Below, piece by piece: positions 1 to 9,144 of a stretch of 33,946 bases of DNA. Under the pieces are notes generated by a model. The model saw only the letters and a program-made list of their open reading frames with translations, was not told the DNA's origin and searched no databases. Source of the DNA: an uncultured SAR86 cluster bacterium (GTDB taxonomy: Bacteria > Pseudomonadota > Gammaproteobacteria > Magnimaribacterales > D2472); the NCBI GenBank assembly GCA_902560315.1, contig CACELG010000009.1, forward strand, positions 1-33,946. The letters are read 5' to 3'. A program made the position numbers and the translations under genes. Every line of letters starts with the position of its first letter. Positions within the stretch are counted from its first letter, which is position 1.

Positions 1-1
1 A

Positions 2-3000
2 CAAAATGTGACAGTTGATTATGCAGTTACAGGAACTGCCACAGGCTCTGGAACTGATTACACTTTAGCCGATGGGACATTAACTATTAATGCTGGCGAA
101 ACTAGTGGAACAATTACTATTGCTAGTATTGTTGACGACTCTCTAGATGAAGCAAATGAGACAGTGATTGTTACCTTATCAAGCCCTAGTAATGCAACCT
201 TAGGCAGCGATGATGCTCATACTTACACCATTACTGATAATGATGATGCTCCAGAGATTGATTTTAATGTTACTAGTTCAAGTGGGGCAGAGTCAGTTTC
301 CTCTAAGGATCTTACAGTCGACTTATCTGCAGCCTCAGGTCAAGATGTGACAGTTTATTATGCTGTTACAGGAACTGCCACAGGCTCTGGAACTGATTAC
401 ACTTTGGCTAATGGCACCTTAACAATTAATGCGGGATCAACAAGTGGAACAATTACTATTGCCAGTATTATTGACGATACGGCTGATGAAGCCAATGAAA
501 CTGTTATTCTGACTCTATCAAATCCAAGCAATGCAACTCTGGGAAGTGACAGCGTTCATACATATACCATTACTGATAATGATGATGCTCCAGAAGTTGA
601 TTTTAATACTACTAGCTCAAGTGGAGCTGAATCTGTTTCTTCTGCAGATTTAACTGTAGATTTATCTGCCGCTTCAAGTCAAGACGTGACAATTGATTAT
701 GCCGTTACAGGAACCGCAACTGGCTCAGGCACAGATTACACTTTAGCCGATGGAACGCTGACAATAAGTGCTGGATCTACATCCGGAACTATTACAGTAG
801 CCGGAATTATTGATGACTCTATAGAAGAATCAAACGAGACAGTCATCATTACCTTATCAAATCCTAGTAATGCAACTTTGGGAAGTGACAGCGTTCATAC
901 ATATACCATTACTGACAATGAAAGCACCCGAAAAATTGACTTTAATACCACAACCTCAAATGGAGCAGAATCTGTATCCTCAAAAGTCATCACGGTAGAT
1001 TTGTCTGGTGAATCCAGTCAAGATGTAACAGTTGATTATTCTATAACAGGAACTGCTTCTGGTTCTGGCACAGACTACACCTTATCCAATGGAACACTAA
1101 CTATAAGCGCGGGATCAACTAGCGGTACGATTACCATTGCCAGTATTGCTGATGATTCTCTTGATGAAGAAAACGAGACTATTATTCTGACTCTATCAAG
1201 CCCCACAAATGCAATATTAGGTAGTGACAGCATTCATACTTATACGATCTTTGATAATGACGACGCTCCAGTAGTTGATTTCAATGCTACTAGTTCGAGT
1301 GGAGCTGAATCTGTATCTACTAAAACTATAACAGTAGATCTGTCTGCTGTTTCAGCAAAAGATGTTTCAGTTAATTATGCAATCACAGGAACCGCAACTG
1401 GCTCAGGAACCGATTACACTTTAGCCGATGGAACGTTGACGATTAGTGCTGGTGCATCATCAGGAACAATTACAATCGCCGGTATTGTCGATGATTCTAC
1501 TGACGAAGCAAATGAAACTGTAGTTCTAACATTATCTAGCCCAAGTAATGCAACTTTAGGCACTGATAAAATCCATACTTATACTATTACTGATAATGAT
1601 AATACACCGACGATTGACTTCAATACCATCAGCTCAAGTGGTGCTGAATCTGTTTCCTCCAAAGCCATTACAGTTGATTTATCTGGACCTTCTGGCGAAA
1701 TAGTAACAGTCGACTATGCAGTTACAGGAACAGCCACTGGATCGGGTACTGATTATACTCTTGAAAATGGAACTTTAAGCATTGCTGCAGGCGACACAAC
1801 TGGCACTATTACTATTGCAAATATTATTGATGATACTTCAGACGAGACAGATGAGACTGTAATCATTACGTTATCAAGTCCCAGTAATGCAACCTTGGGG
1901 AGTGATGATGCTCATACTTACACTATCACTGATGATGATGATGAACCTACGATCAGTTTTAATATAACAAGCTCATCTGGTTCTGAATCTATTTCCTCAA
2001 CAGACATAACTGTAGATTTATCTGCAGCTTCCAGTACTGACATTACAGTGAGTTATGTTGTTTCAGGGACAGCCATAGGTTCTGGCACTGATTATACTCT
2101 GGCTGATGGCAGCATAACGATAAATGCTGGTGAAACAAGCGCCTCTATTACTATAACTGGTATTATTGATGATTTGTCATCAGAAGGTAATGAAACCATT
2201 GTCATAACACTATCTGGACCAACTAATGCGGTTCTTGGGGATGACAAAGTTCATACTTATACTATTAATGACAATGATGGCACTCCAACAATAGCATTTT
2301 CTGAAACAACATCTAATAATTCAGAATCAGTTTCTTCGACATCAATTGAAATTTCAATTCCATTTGCATCTGAGGTTGATATTAGAGTTGATTATACGGT
2401 TACAGGAACTGCAACTGGATCAGGTACGGATTTCACTCTTGATAACGGAACGCTAACAATAAACGCAGGCGCAACAACTGGAACTATAACTATAAGTGAT
2501 ATTGTTGATGACTCCTTGGATGAGATAGACGAAACAATAATAATATCTTTATCTAATCCAGCAAATGCAACACTTGGTACTAATGTTGTTCATACTGTAA
2601 CAATTAATGATAATGATAGTCCTCCAGTAATAGATTTTGATCTAACAAGCTCTAGTGGGAGTGAGGCTAATTCATCTAAGTCAATAACAGTTGATTTGTC
2701 TGCTGAATCAAGTCAAGACGTAACAGTTGATTATACAGTTACTGGAACCGCAACCGGATCAGGAACAGATTACACTCTAGCCAATGGAACTTTAACAATT
2801 AACGCTGGTTCAACATCTGGTACCATCAATATTGAAAATATTGCTGATGACTCTCTAGATGAAGCAAACGAAACAGTAATTATTACTTTATCAAATCCAA
2901 GCAATGCAACCTTGGGTAGTGATGATGCTCATACTTACACCATTACTGATAACGATAGTGCACCAGTAGTTGATTTCAATACAACTAGTTCAAATGGAGC

Positions 3001-3970
3001 TGAATCTGTTTCTTCTGCAGGTTTGACTGTAGATCTTTCAGCAGCTTCTGGTTTTAACGTCACAATTGATTATGCGGTTACTGGAACCGCAACCGGATCG
3101 GGTACTGATTACACTTTAGCTAATGGCACCTTAACAATTAATGCAGGTGAAACAAGTGGTACTGTCACTATTAGCAGTATTGTTGATGATTCAATTGCTG
3201 AGGGTGATGAGACAGTAATTGTTACCTTATCAAATCCAAGTAATGCAACTTTAGGCAGTGATGATACTCATACCTACACAATCAATGATAATGACAAACC
3301 AAATATTGACTTCAATACAACTAGTTCAAGTGCTGATGAGTCTGTTTCCTCGGCAGATTTAACTGTAGATTTGTCTGCTACGTTCAATCAAAACGTCACA
3401 GTTGATTATGTGGTAACTGGAACTGCGACTGGGTCAGGAACAGATTTTACTCTAACTGATGGGACGATCACCATAATTGCTGGGCAAAAAACTGGAACTA
3501 TAACAATAACTGATATTATTGATGATACGTTGGATGAAGAGAATGAGACAGTAATAGTCACCTTATCAAATCCAAATAACGCAATCTTGGGGACTGATTT
3601 AGTTCATACTTATACCATTAATGATAATGATAACTCTCCTGCAGTTGATTTTAATATTGTAAGTTCAGAAAGTGATGAGCCTTCGTCCTCAATAAGTATC
3701 ACAGTTGAAATATCTGAGGTATCTGGAAGACAAATTTCAGTAGACTATCAGGTGACAGGTACAGCCACTGGATCAGGTACTGATCATGACTTAGAGGATG
3801 GAACTTTAATAATAGAAGCTGGCGAAAATAATGTTGTCTTTACAATTCCTAATATTATTGATGATGATCTTGCAGAAGATGATGAAACGATAATCATTAC
3901 ATTATCTAATCCAATAAATTCAATCCTTGGTGATGACAATATTTATACTCACACAATATTGGCAAATGAT
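2..3970 (+). repeat. Tandem array of twelve Calx-beta-encoding repeats, 339-bp period
   Basis: Using the His codon of the conserved HTYT motif (Tyr in the last copy) as a marker, copies occur at 218, 557, 896, 1235, 1574, 1913, 2252, 2591, 2930, 3269, 3605 and 3944. Ten of the eleven intervals are exactly 339 bp (113 codons); one is 336 bp (a one-codon deletion after the tenth copy). Some segments are almost identical at DNA level, for example the parts coding TGTATGSGTDYTL near 30-70 and 367-407, and the HTYTIT segments near 545-580 and 884-918. This suggests recent duplication or gene conversion. The first copy is cut by the window edge. Confidence 0.92.
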
Positions 3971-6031
3971 GATGATAAAAGACCTATTTTGATTGCAACC
4001 AGTCCTCAAGATGACACCACAAGGGTTCCGGTAGATAGTGATATTATTTTGACTTTTAATAAGGCTGTAAATTGTGAATCTGGCACAATTAATATTGAAT
4101 CAGAGGATAATTCTTCTTCTTTTGCTGTTAGTTTACCAAATGAAATTGTTACTGGTTGTGGGACAGAAATCATTACGATTAATTTGCCAATGGATCTTGA
4201 GTATGAAACAGAATATTACGTATTAATCGAAAAGACTGTATTTGAGGATCTTTTGGGTAACTCTTATAAAGGCATTAGTGACAAGCAAGAGTTTAATTTT
4301 AAAACTCCTATTATATTAACCGATCCTACTCTTAAACAGCCTGTAATTGATAATGCAAAAGCTATGACACAGATTGCAACACGATGGGTTGATAAGAATA
4401 TTGATGTAATTTCCAAACGTATGAAGACTTCATCACGACAAGGATTAAGGGTTAATTTTAACAATAAGATTATTGATTCAATTCAAACTATTGGTGTGAG
4501 CGAGCTTGATAATAATTTTGTTGAGGAGCCATTAGTAGAGTTTTGTACGATTAATTCTAGCGGCCCTAAAACTGATGCATCTTTAAAGATTAAAGTGCAT
4601 TTATCTAAAATAGCACCTGAAAATATCGTTGTAGATTTTAGTGTTACTGGCTCATCAGACGTAGAAAAATTTTCATATGGAGAAGGTGTATTAAATATAG
4701 ATGCTGGGCTTAAATCTGCCATCCTTACTATTGATGATATTCAGCAAGATAGATATAGCTTTATCCAGGGCGACAGGAAAATTATTATTACTCTTTTAGA
4801 ATCTTCTAATTCACTATTAGGCAACAATTTGGTATACACCCATACACTAACAGATGATCAAAAAGCATGGACAGACCCAAATGTTAATTATTTCTGTATA
4901 TCAGATTTTGATAATTACACACCATCAGAATCTATGGTTGCAAAAGCCTCTTCCAATTCTGATTCAGAAGTTATTAACTCTCAATTTAATGACTCAGACT
5001 CAGGCTTTGCAGATGATAACTCTGAAATTAAAATTTCGAATATAAATGATGATCAAGATCAAGTTGAAAACACCTTAGATTTAGATGAATTAAAGTCAAC
5101 CATTAAAGCATGGGCATCAGACCCTGTGAAAGTGACGGCTGATGGAGAGCTTAAAGAAGTGATTGGCGATTGGTCAGTATGGATTGATGGTGAATTTGGA
5201 GAATTTACCCTAGGTAAAACCAAGCCTAGTCCAAGAACTCTAGATGAAAGATCTTTTCACATAGGTATTGATAAGTTATTGAGTGATGAGGGGGATTTAT
5301 ATGGTTTTGCCTTGGGTCTAGGAGAAAGCAAACCAATGGATAGAAACTTTGAATCCCATGTAGAGTCTAGGAATTATAGCTTTTCAACATATGGAAAATT
5401 TGATGATAGACCGAATACCTTGCAATATATTTTTGGGATAAGTAAGTTAGAATTTAACTCAGACCGATTGGATAAAGAAGAACTTCTAAAAGGCGAACGA
5501 GAGGCGAATCAGATATATGGATCCCTTGCGCTCATTCGCTCGTTAAGTAATGAGACTAGCAACTGGCAGATTTCTCCCTATCTTAGGATTGATGGTTCAT
5601 ACACTGAGTTTGATAAATATAGTGAAATAGGTGGTGAGACTGCATTAACTTTTGATGAACTAACACTATCAAATGCCAAGGCATCAATTGGAACAGATAT
5701 TAGTTATCTATTTTCGAGATCTAAATATAACGTAATGCCTTATATGAGGATAGAATATGGCTTAGATTACTCGAAAACTTCTAGCCAGAATATGTATTAC
5801 ACCGTGGAAGGGGCGAATAGAAATTATATATTAGAGCTGGACGATGGAATGAAAACTCATAATTGGGAAGTTGAGTTAGGATTGATGCTTGAAATTTTTA
5901 CTGCTATGAATACTAATATTGGTTGCAGACAGCAAGGGAGATCTAGCTACCTTTCTGACTACTCAAGTGTTTCTAACAATGATATCTCTTCATCAGAAGT
6001 TTGTTTTCTTGAGCTAATGTGGAATTTTTAA
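2..6031 (+). CDS. Giant Calx-beta repeat protein with C-terminal autotransporter-like barrel (5' partial)
   Basis: The frame is open to the left edge; the codons before the first GTG read Q-N and continue a repeat, so the true start lies outside the window. In order the product shows twelve tandem Calx-beta repeats (to about 3970) with TGTATGSGTDYTL, NETV and HTYTITDND signatures; a bacterial Ig-like (Big_5/SbsA-type) domain at about 3980-4315; a helical linker; a degenerate Calx-beta copy at about 4530-4860; an acidic Ser/Asp linker; and from about 5150 a run of alternating amphipathic strands ending in Phe (LMWNF), as in outer-membrane barrels. Calx-beta folds bind calcium through Asp-rich loops. 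By family knowledge this would be a type V-like secreted adhesin or surface protein; no protease motif is visible in the passenger. It ends 4 nt from the convergent umuC. The barrel assignment rests on pattern and the terminal Phe, so it is less certain than the repeats. Confidence 0.85.
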   Translation, partial: QNVTVDYAVTGTATGSGTDYTLADGTLTINAGETSGTITIASIVDDSLDEANETVIVTLSSPSNATLGSDDAHTYTITDNDDAPEIDFNVTSSSGAESVSSKDLTVDLSAASGQDVTVYYAVTGTATGSGTDYTLANGTLTINAGSTSGTITIASIIDDTADEANETVILTLSNPSNATLGSDSVHTYTITDNDDAPEVDFNTTSSSGAESVSSADLTVDLSAASSQDVTIDYAVTGTATGSGTDYTLADGTLTISAGSTSGTITVAGIIDDSIEESNETVIITLSNPSNATLGSDSVHTYTITDNESTRKIDFNTTTSNGAESVSSKVITVDLSGESSQDVTVDYSITGTASGSGTDYTLSNGTLTISAGSTSGTITIASIADDSLDEENETIILTLSSPTNAILGSDSIHTYTIFDNDDAPVVDFNATSSSGAESVSTKTITVDLSAVSAKDVSVNYAITGTATGSGTDYTLADGTLTISAGASSGTITIAGIVDDSTDEANETVVLTLSSPSNATLGTDKIHTYTITDNDNTPTIDFNTISSSGAESVSSKAITVDLSGPSGEIVTVDYAVTGTATGSGTDYTLENGTLSIAAGDTTGTITIANIIDDTSDETDETVIITLSSPSNATLGSDDAHTYTITDDDDEPTISFNITSSSGSESISSTDITVDLSAASSTDITVSYVVSGTAIGSGTDYTLADGSITINAGETSASITITGIIDDLSSEGNETIVITLSGPTNAVLGDDKVHTYTINDNDGTPTIAFSETTSNNSESVSSTSIEISIPFASEVDIRVDYTVTGTATGSGTDFTLDNGTLTINAGATTGTITISDIVDDSLDEIDETIIISLSNPANATLGTNVVHTVTINDNDSPPVIDFDLTSSSGSEANSSKSITVDLSAESSQDVTVDYTVTGTATGSGTDYTLANGTLTINAGSTSGTINIENIADDSLDEANETVIITLSNPSNATLGSDDAHTYTITDNDSAPVVDFNTTSSNGAESVSSAGLTVDLSAASGFNVTIDYAVTGTATGSGTDYTLANGTLTINAGETSGTVTISSIVDDSIAEGDETVIVTLSNPSNATLGSDDTHTYTINDNDKPNIDFNTTSSSADESVSSADLTVDLSATFNQNVTVDYVVTGTATGSGTDFTLTDGTITIIAGQKTGTITITDIIDDTLDEENETVIVTLSNPNNAILGTDLVHTYTINDNDNSPAVDFNIVSSESDEPSSSISITVEISEVSGRQISVDYQVTGTATGSGTDHDLEDGTLIIEAGENNVVFTIPNIIDDDLAEDDETIIITLSNPINSILGDDNIYTHTILANDDDKRPILIATSPQDDTTRVPVDSDIILTFNKAVNCESGTINIESEDNSSSFAVSLPNEIVTGCGTEIITINLPMDLEYETEYYVLIEKTVFEDLLGNSYKGISDKQEFNFKTPIILTDPTLKQPVIDNAKAMTQIATRWVDKNIDVISKRMKTSSRQGLRVNFNNKIIDSIQTIGVSELDNNFVEEPLVEFCTINSSGPKTDASLKIKVHLSKIAPENIVVDFSVTGSSDVEKFSYGEGVLNIDAGLKSAILTIDDIQQDRYSFIQGDRKIIITLLESSNSLLGNNLVYTHTLTDDQKAWTDPNVNYFCISDFDNYTPSESMVAKASSNSDSEVINSQFNDSDSGFADDNSEIKISNINDDQDQVENTLDLDELKSTIKAWASDPVKVTADGELKEVIGDWSVWIDGEFGEFTLGKTKPSPRTLDERSFHIGIDKLLSDEGDLYGFALGLGESKPMDRNFESHVESRNYSFSTYGKFDDRPNTLQYIFGISKLEFNSDRLDKEELLKGEREANQIYGSLALIRSLSNETSNWQISPYLRIDGSYTEFDKYSEIGGETALTFDELTLSNAKASIGTDISYLFSRSKYNVMPYMRIEYGLDYSKTSSQNMYYTVEGANRNYILELDDGMKTHNWEVELGLMLEIFTAMNTNIGCRQQGRSSYLSDYSSVSNNDISSSEVCFLELMWNF

Positions 6032-6035
6032 TCAT

Positions 6036-7298
6036 TCAGTTTACCTTTGGAAGCTCATACCAGTTAGTTGTATATTTAGGTGAAGTCATATTTTGTTTCA
6101 TTGGGGACCATTTTTTTGTATTTTGTGATGCGTAGTAAATTTGGGTTTCATACGCATTCATTTGATCAAGATATTTCATAAACCTTGTATTTTGCTTGGG
6201 TTCATTAGGATCTTTGAATAAAGAGCATTGTTTAATTTGCTCGTTAGTAAATTTATTTAAGATTATTCCTGCTTTTGCATAGTCATATCCAGATCTAAAA
6301 ATTGGTAACAAACCTCTCTTTGCAGCTATGAGGATGTCTCTGGTGTCATTTGTAGGGGTAAATAACTCAATTGATTTTAAATCTGAATGTTGAGGCTTGT
6401 TTATATTAAAAGGACTGGTCCTAACAAAAACAGAAACTTGAGAACATTTTTGTTTTTCACTTCTCAGTTTTTCTGCTGCTCGAACAGCAAAATTGCTAAC
6501 TATAGGTTTTAATGTATTCAAATTAGAGACTCTCTCTCCAAAACTTCTACTGACAACAATTTGTTTTTTTGATGAGATATCATCTTCAATATTAAGACAT
6601 CTTTCACCTCTAAGCTCTCTAACAGTTCTTTCTAAAACCACACTAAATTTTTTTCTAATATTTTGTGGATTGACTTTCGCAAGATCTAGGGCTGTATTGA
6701 TACCAGCTTTATTCAAATGATCATTTAATCTTCTTCCTACTCCCCATACTTCACGAACTGGGGTATGACTTAAGGCGATTTCAATTTGTTTTTTATTTGA
6801 TAAATGAATCACGGATGTTGGTATATTTCTTCTTTTAATTTCATTAATTGCAATCTTACTTAAAGTTTTATTTGGAGCTATGCCTATTCGAACTGGTATT
6901 CCTGTCCATTGCCTTACTAAGGACCTTATATGACAACCAAAATCATATAGTTTGTAGTTCTGCTTTAAAGTATCTAAATCTAAAAAAGCTTCATCAATGC
7001 TATATATTTCAATTCTTGGAACAAATCCTTCAAGAATATTCATAACTCTGGCAGATATATCGCCATAAAATGTAAAGTTTGATGAAAAAACTTGGCCATT
7101 TTGTTTTAGAAAAGATTCTCTAACTTTGAACCAGGGTACTCCCATTCCGATACCCATTTTTTTTGCTTCAGTACTTCTTGCAATAACACAACCATCATTA
7201 TTAGAGAGCACAACTATTGGAATATTTTTTAGGTCTGGACGAAAAATTCTTTCGCAAGATGCATAAAAACTTTCACAGTCTACAAGAGCAAAAGCCAT
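6036..7298 (-). CDS. umuC: UmuC, catalytic subunit of DNA polymerase V (Y family)
   Basis: Error-prone lesion-bypass polymerase that acts with processed UmuD. It begins with the Y-family N-terminus: metal-binding D7 in ALVDCESFYASCE, then the NNDGCVIARS block. The catalytic SIDE motif is at residues 100-103, giving D102 and E103. The 420-residue length is close to the E. coli protein (422). A QCSLF pentapeptide in the C-terminal half resembles a sliding-clamp binding motif. The tail ends SPKYTTNWYELP, the usual UmuC ending, so the gene looks intact. It starts one base inside the umuD stop (TAATG overlap), so translation is probably coupled. It ends 4 nt from the convergent Calx-beta gene. Confidence 0.97.
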   Translation of the reverse strand: MAFALVDCESFYASCERIFRPDLKNIPIVVLSNNDGCVIARSTEAKKMGIGMGVPWFKVRESFLKQNGQVFSSNFTFYGDISARVMNILEGFVPRIEIYSIDEAFLDLDTLKQNYKLYDFGCHIRSLVRQWTGIPVRIGIAPNKTLSKIAINEIKRRNIPTSVIHLSNKKQIEIALSHTPVREVWGVGRRLNDHLNKAGINTALDLAKVNPQNIRKKFSVVLERTVRELRGERCLNIEDDISSKKQIVVSRSFGERVSNLNTLKPIVSNFAVRAAEKLRSEKQKCSQVSVFVRTSPFNINKPQHSDLKSIELFTPTNDTRDILIAAKRGLLPIFRSGYDYAKAGIILNKFTNEQIKQCSLFKDPNEPKQNTRFMKYLDQMNAYETQIYYASQNTKKWSPMKQNMTSPKYTTNWYELPKVN

Positions 7299-7726
7299 TA
7301 GAATTTATTAATTGCAGCTGTTACGGTACCTACTATTTCTAATTCTTGACCATTATTAATAAAGATAGGAGGATATTCAGGATTATCTGGCATTAAACAC
7401 ATTCTTGGTTTGAGTTTTAATCGTTTACAAACAAATTCACCATCTATGGTTGCTACAACTATGCTGTTATGCGAAGGCTTTATACTTCTATCAACTATCA
7501 AAACTGCCTGGTCAGTAATACCAGAGCCAACCATAGATTGTCCTTGAGCCCTCACTAAAAAAGTTGCAGCTCCATTTTTAATTAAGTGTTTATTTAAATC
7601 TATAGGACTTTCAATATAGTCGCTAGCAGGGCTAGGGAACCCTGCATGGACCGATTCAAGAAAATAGGGCACAAATATTGCCGGCAGATTTTCTTCAGAA
7701 ATTTTTCCGATATAGTTAACTTTCAT
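7298..7726 (-). CDS. umuD: UmuD, self-cleaving subunit of DNA polymerase V
   Basis: LexA-family Ser-Lys autoprotease that is cleaved on RecA filaments to give UmuD', the partner of UmuC. The cleavage site is A28-G29 in SVHAGFPSPA, the nucleophile is S64 in GQSMVGSG, and the general base is K101 in EFVCKRL. From family knowledge the E. coli positions are 24/25, 60 and 97, so all three are shifted by exactly four residues and the architecture is conserved. The start codon is ATG. No Shine-Dalgarno sequence is visible in the short leader. Transcription is from the LexA-controlled promoter directly upstream. Confidence 0.97.
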   Translation of the reverse strand: MKVNYIGKISEENLPAIFVPYFLESVHAGFPSPASDYIESPIDLNKHLIKNGAATFLVRAQGQSMVGSGITDQAVLIVDRSIKPSHNSIVVATIDGEFVCKRLKLKPRMCLMPDNPEYPPIFINNGQELEIVGTVTAAINKF

Positions 7727-7741
7727 AGGAATTATTAAATA

Positions 7742-7757
7742 CTGTATAAATATACAG
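7742..7757 (-). promoter_or_regulatory. LexA (SOS) box over the umuDC promoter
   Basis: The palindrome CTGTATAAATATACAG matches the gammaproteobacterial LexA consensus CTGT-N8-ACAG exactly, with TA flanks on both sides as in the strongest E. coli SOS boxes. It ends 15 nt upstream of the umuD ATG. Binding would cover the -10 element, giving direct repression until the SOS response. Confidence 0.95.
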
Positions 7758-7777
7758 TATATTTAAGTTTAAGACAA
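7749..7777 (-). promoter_or_regulatory. Predicted sigma70 promoter of umuDC
   Basis: On the minus strand a -35 element TTGTCT (7777-7772) is separated by 17 bp from a -10 element TATATT (7754-7749). The -10 lies inside the LexA box. The predicted start site leaves a leader of only about 15 nt. Confidence 0.7.
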
Positions 7778-7785
7778 TGCTGTTT

Positions 7786-8496
7786 TTAGATTTTAAATTC
7801 TTTCAAATTTAGACTATTTTCTTCAATAGAAAAATACCAACCAAACTTATCCCAATCTCCCAGAACAACTCTTTTAGTTGAATTATGTTCATGTATTTTT
7901 GGTCTGTGTGTATGACCATGAATAAGAATATCTGGTTTATTTTCTTGAATGAAATTATTTACTGTTTCAAGATTTGCATCTGTGATTTCAAGAGACTTTT
8001 CAGAGGTAGCATCTCTGCTATCAGATCTCAATGAGTTTGCAATTTCATTCCTTTCATCAATACTTTTAGATAAGAAATCTTTTTGCCACTTTTCAGATCT
8101 AACCTTATTTCTAAATTCTATGTAGTCAACGTCATCAGTACAGAAGAAATCTCCATGGCTTAGGATGGTCTTCATACCATTGATATCAAGAGTATAAGGA
8201 TCTGGAAGCACAGAGATGCTAACTTCATTGGCAAAAGCCTCACCAATTAAAAAATCTCTGTTTCCATGCATTAGAAATGTTTCAGGACCATCTGAAGTAA
8301 AGTCGATAAGAGCTTTCTTTATATCTTGAATGAAAAGATTATCATCATCATCACCAATCCAAATTTCGAATAAGTCTCCTAATATGAATAGGTGAGTACA
8401 AGTCTTTTTAGATTCATTTAAAAATAACTTAAATACATCAGTTAAATGAGGATTATCTTCGCTTAGATGTATGTCTGATATAAAGCGTGGCTTCAT
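7786..8496 (-). CDS. lpxH: LpxH, UDP-2,3-diacylglucosamine pyrophosphohydrolase
   Basis: Calcineurin-like metallophosphoesterase that hydrolyses UDP-2,3-diacylglucosamine to lipid X in lipid A synthesis, at the inner face of the inner membrane. The metal-binding set is complete: D8 and H10 (ISDIH), D41 (LGDLFEIW), N79 (HGNRDF), H114 (SHGDFF), and H193 and H195 (HGHTHRP). At 236 residues it is normal length. Its ATG overlaps the stop of the upstream cyclophilin gene by 4 nt (ATGA), so the two are probably one translationally coupled unit. It ends in the region that carries the umuDC promoter. Its presence implies an LPS-bearing Gram-negative cell. Confidence 0.97.
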   Translation of the reverse strand: MKPRFISDIHLSEDNPHLTDVFKLFLNESKKTCTHLFILGDLFEIWIGDDDDNLFIQDIKKALIDFTSDGPETFLMHGNRDFLIGEAFANEVSISVLPDPYTLDINGMKTILSHGDFFCTDDVDYIEFRNKVRSEKWQKDFLSKSIDERNEIANSLRSDSRDATSEKSLEITDANLETVNNFIQENKPDILIHGHTHRPKIHEHNSTKRVVLGDWDKFGWYFSIEENSLNLKEFKI

Positions 8497-9110
8497 TCAC
8501 TAATAGTAACAGACTCAATGGTTATAACATCTTCAGGAACATCTTGATAACCGCCTGAAGTGCCAGTTGCAACATCTGCGATTTGATCTACAACATCCAT
8601 GCCTTCAGTAACAGCACCAAAGACTGCATAACCCCAACCTTGAGAATTTTCACCTGTATGATTTAAAAATCCATTATCTTTATGATTTATAAAAAATTGA
8701 CTGGTTGCAGAATGAGGATCCATGGTTCTTGCCATTGCAACAGTTCCTCTGTCGTTAGAAAGACCATTATTTGCTTCATTTTGAATCGGAGCAGTGCCGC
8801 TTGATTTATTATTCATATCTGCGGTTAAACCGCCACCTTGAACCATAAAACCATTGATGACTCTATGAAATATAGTCCCTTCATAATAACCAGACTGCGC
8901 GATTGCTTTAAAGTTTTCAACTGTAATAGGGGCTTTTTCATCATTTAACTCTAATTGGATATCACCAACAGATGTCTTGATAGTAACTTGTGTCATAGTT
9001 TTCTCCGTAAGTTCTTCAACTTCTTTAATATTAGTCTTATCTGCACATGAAACCAGAAAAATGAGCAATGACGCAAAAGTTAATAAAGTTGAATTTTTAT
9101 TTATATTCAA
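8493..9110 (-). CDS. ppiB: PpiB-type cyclophilin with an N-terminal lipoprotein signal
   Basis: Peptidyl-prolyl cis-trans isomerase. The catalytic domain (from about residue 40) follows E. coli PpiB closely: [40 protein letters not shown] and QGWGYAVFG. Unlike the cytosolic PpiB it carries a 38-residue extension with a hydrophobic stretch and a lipobox ending at C22 (LVSC), predicting an exported, lipidated form. The long form starts at TTG, 7 nt after an AGGA ribosome site. A second in-frame ATG at 8996 has its own GGAG site 6 nt upstream and would give a 167-residue PpiB-like cytosolic form. Upstream, 34 nt separate it from the sulfotransferase; downstream it overlaps lpxH by 4 nt. Family assignment is firm; which start is used is unsettled. 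Confidence 0.93.
   Translation of the reverse strand: MNINKNSTLLTFASLLIFLVSCADKTNIKEVEELTEKTMTQVTIKTSVGDIQLELNDEKAPITVENFKAIAQSGYYEGTIFHRVINGFMVQGGGLTADMNNKSSGTAPIQNEANNGLSNDRGTVAMARTMDPHSATSQFFINHKDNGFLNHTGENSQGWGYAVFGAVTEGMDVVDQIADVATGTSGGYQDVPEDVITIESVTISE
8994..9006 (-). promoter_or_regulatory. Internal ribosome binding site and ATG inside the cyclophilin gene
   Basis: On the minus strand GGAG (9006-9003) is followed by 6 nt and then ATG (8996-8994), in frame with the cyclophilin at residue 39. The spacing is ideal, and this site is better than most true starts in the window. Initiation here would skip the signal peptide and lipobox. Confidence 0.6.
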
Positions 9111-9144
9111 TGAATTTTCCTGGATTAATTAATTAATTTTATCA

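Noticed and set aside
1928-1945. Run of GAT triplets as a phase-variation tract
   Set aside because: The run is a triplet repeat coding Asp in the calcium-binding loop, so length changes would not shift the frame.
2-3970. Regular repeats that might suggest a CRISPR array or satellite DNA
   Set aside because: The 339-bp period keeps one reading frame throughout and encodes Calx-beta folds; there are no short palindromic repeats with unique spacers.
4264-5045. Several 60-80 codon frames overlapping the Calx-beta protein linker on both strands
   Set aside because: All are short, lie inside a clear coding frame and have no ribosome site or family resemblance.
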